From Ruminococcus sp. (GTDB taxonomy: Bacteria > Bacillota > Clostridia > Oscillospirales > Ruminococcaceae): 6,775 nt of DNA. A program made the translations under genes and the position numbers. The DNA lies in contig DYCW01000424.1 in the NCBI GenBank assembly GCA_019417865.1, forward strand, positions 1-6,775, in the 5' to 3' direction. How positions within the stretch are numbered: position 1 is the first letter of the stretch; each line of letters opens with the position of its first letter. This document shows, one piece after another, positions 5,728 through 6,775 of the stretch. The notes beneath the pieces are model-generated. The model saw only the letters and a program-made list of their open reading frames with translations, had not been told where the DNA came from and made no database searches.

Positions 5728-6000
5728 GTGGTAACACTACAGGAACTGAAAAATTATCTGCGTGCGGACGTCGAGGAAGATGACCAGCTGATTCTCTCCT
5801 TGCTGGACACCGCAAAACGGTTGGTGATGGATGTCGGCAGAATGGACGAAACCCAGCTCGCCGACAACGAGGACACCGTGCGAACTGCCCTGCTTTACAC
5901 GGTATCCTATTTGTATGAGAATCGCAACACAGCAGACATGCACAAACTAACATTGAATTTGCGTGCCATGCTGTTTGCACAGAGAGAAGGGATCCTCTGA
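5728..6000 (+). CDS. gp6-like head-tail connector protein
   Basis: A 90-residue helical protein of the phage gp6-like connector family, which forms the ring attached below the portal. Typical features are VTLQELKNYLRADVEEDDQL (2-21), LLDTAKRLV (25-33), and a C-terminal helix ending in LNLRAMLFAQREGIL (76-90). The start is uncertain: GTG at 5728 fits the family's usual beginning and lies 8 bases after GGGGG (5715-5719), while an in-frame TTG at 5713 would add five Gly/Val/Ala-rich residues. No ATG precedes the conserved region. Its stop shares one base with the next start (TGATG). Confidence 0.85.
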   Translation: MVTLQELKNYLRADVEEDDQLILSLLDTAKRLVMDVGRMDETQLADNEDTVRTALLYTVSYLYENRNTADMHKLTLNLRAMLFAQREGIL

Positions 6001-6350
6001 TGGAAATCGGGAAACTGAATCAACGGATTACGGTTCTGGAAAACCGTACTGTCGTAGATGAAATCGGCAATCACACCACAAAATGGGAAGAAGCCTTCTC
6101 CTGCTGGGCGAATGTCACAGTAAAAAGTTCTTCGGAAAGCGATGCAGCCGGTGTGACAAAAGAAGTACAGACTTTGCAATTTCTGATTCGGCAGCGGCAT
6201 CCCGAAACAATCTCCACGACAAAGAACCGGATTGCATTTCAGGGTGCCATTTATGACATTATCAGCATGACACCGGATTTTGTCCGGAAAGACTATCTGA
6301 AGATTTCCGCAACGGCAAGGAAAGGAAGCTATCAAGATGGACTATATTAA
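6000..6350 (+). CDS. Phage head-tail adaptor (head closure) protein
   Basis: A 116-residue beta-rich protein of the phage head-tail joining family (SPP1 gp16-like), which seals the connector below the gp6-like ring. The start MEIGKLNQRITVLEN, the W29 and CWANV (35-39) strands, and TLQFLIRQR (58-66) followed by IAFQGAIYDI (78-87) are the usual landmarks. The RBS AAGGGA (5987-5992) is seven bases upstream. The start shares one base with the previous stop, and the end overlaps the next gene by 14 bases, so all three connector genes are probably translated together. Confidence 0.88.
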   Translation: MEIGKLNQRITVLENRTVVDEIGNHTTKWEEAFSCWANVTVKSSSESDAAGVTKEVQTLQFLIRQRHPETISTTKNRIAFQGAIYDIISMTPDFVRKDYLKISATARKGSYQDGLY

Positions 6351-6711
6351 CGTAGAAAATTTAGCGTCTGCGATTTCAGAAGAACTTCATGCATATGCAG
6401 CACTTGCAAACGAAAGCGTAAAGAAAGCAGTACAGAAAACGGCACAGGCTGTCAAAAAAGAAATCCAACAGACTGCACCAAAAGATACCGGAAATTATGC
6501 GAAAAGTTGGTCGGCTTCTAAAACATTGGAAAGAAGCGGTGCGATGCAGATGACTGTGTACTCAAAAGACCACTACCAAATCGCACATCTTTTGGAGAAG
6601 GGGCATGCAAAAAGAAACGGCGGTCGTGTAGAAGGGATCCCTCATATTGCACCGGCAGAAGCACATGGAAAAGAGATGTTGGAAGATTTGATTCGAAAGG
6701 CGTTGACCTAA
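6337..6711 (+). CDS. HK97 gp10-like tail component
   Basis: A 124-residue protein of the HK97-gp10-like family, found just after the connector genes in siphophages and thought to act at the head-tail junction or tail completion step. The lysine-rich N-terminal helix (about 26-45) is followed by TAPKDTGNYAKSW (45-57) and the family signature HLLEKGHAKRNGGRV (83-97), then a proline-containing IPHIAPAE (100-107) and a C-terminal helix. An RBS AAAGGAAG (6321-6328) lies eight bases before the ATG, inside the previous gene. The gene is intact. Confidence 0.9.
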   Translation: MDYINVENLASAISEELHAYAALANESVKKAVQKTAQAVKKEIQQTAPKDTGNYAKSWSASKTLERSGAMQMTVYSKDHYQIAHLLEKGHAKRNGGRVEGIPHIAPAEAHGKEMLEDLIRKALT

Positions 6712-6712
6712 A

Positions 6713-6775
6713 ATGACCTATGAAGAAATTCATGATATGGTGCAGGAAATGGAGCTGCCATTTGCCTATCATCAT
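6713..6775 (+). CDS. Start of a further tail gene, probably tail-terminator-like (partial)
   Basis: An ATG two bases after the gp10-like stop opens 21 codons that run off the window, giving MTYEEIHDMVQEMELPFAYHH. The position directly after gp10 and the PFAYHH text resemble small Clostridia phage proteins that occupy the tail-terminator slot. The RBS is weak (AAAGG at 6696-6700, 12 bases away), so coupling to the upstream stop is likely. Function is inferred mainly from gene order. Confidence 0.6.
   Translation, partial: MTYEEIHDMVQEMELPFAYHH

Noticed and set aside
5120..5980. 286-codon minus-strand frame under the capsid and connector genes
   Set aside because: Spans two well-supported + strand genes, is cysteine-rich and shows no domain or start signal.
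1..6775. tRNA, rRNA, integrase, attachment sites or insertion sequences
   Set aside because: No cloverleaf, transposase motif or terminal inverted repeats were seen on either strand.

Overview
The window is a piece of a tailed-phage genome or prophage, most likely from a gut Clostridia host (Ruminococcaceae/Oscillospiraceae/Lachnospiraceae type). The host guess is inference from the Gram-positive style of strong purine-rich ribosome binding sites, the sigma-A-like promoters, and the character of the head proteins and the amidoligase cassette. No host gene, integrase or attachment site is present, so prophage and free phage cannot be told apart here.

Layout: positions 1-78 hold the last 25 codons of an upstream gene I do not recognise. 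Positions 79-2022 are an accessory cassette on the + strand. It has a promoter (about 109-149), an Amidoligase_2-family carboxylate-amine ligase (190-1137), a stretch of stacked inverted repeats with a UUCG-loop terminator (1087-1202), a gamma-glutamylcyclotransferase (1229-1699) overlapping a small four-cysteine zinc-ribbon protein (1686-1889), and a second terminator (1974-2012). Positions 2023-2286 carry an unrecognised, very acidic 87-residue gene on the minus strand. It has its own strong RBS and a promoter that is nearly a copy of the amidoligase promoter.

Positions 2466-6775 are the phage head and head-tail module, all on the + strand and tightly packed. It runs HK97-type portal, ClpP-like prohead protease, HK97-fold major capsid protein with an N-terminal coiled-coil scaffolding (delta) segment, gp6-like connector, head-tail adaptor, HK97 gp10-like tail component, and the first 21 codons of a further tail gene. 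This is the standard siphophage morphogenesis order; several genes overlap by 1-14 bases, which suggests translational coupling.

The most unusual part is the accessory block inserted in front of the portal. It pairs an enzyme family that forms amide bonds with one that opens gamma-glutamyl amides, adds a zinc ribbon, and includes a convergent acidic gene. Both the amidoligase and the acidic gene are preceded by the same 41-base promoter pattern (32 of 41 positions identical, identical 17-base spacer). This suggests they are co-regulated independently of the structural genes.
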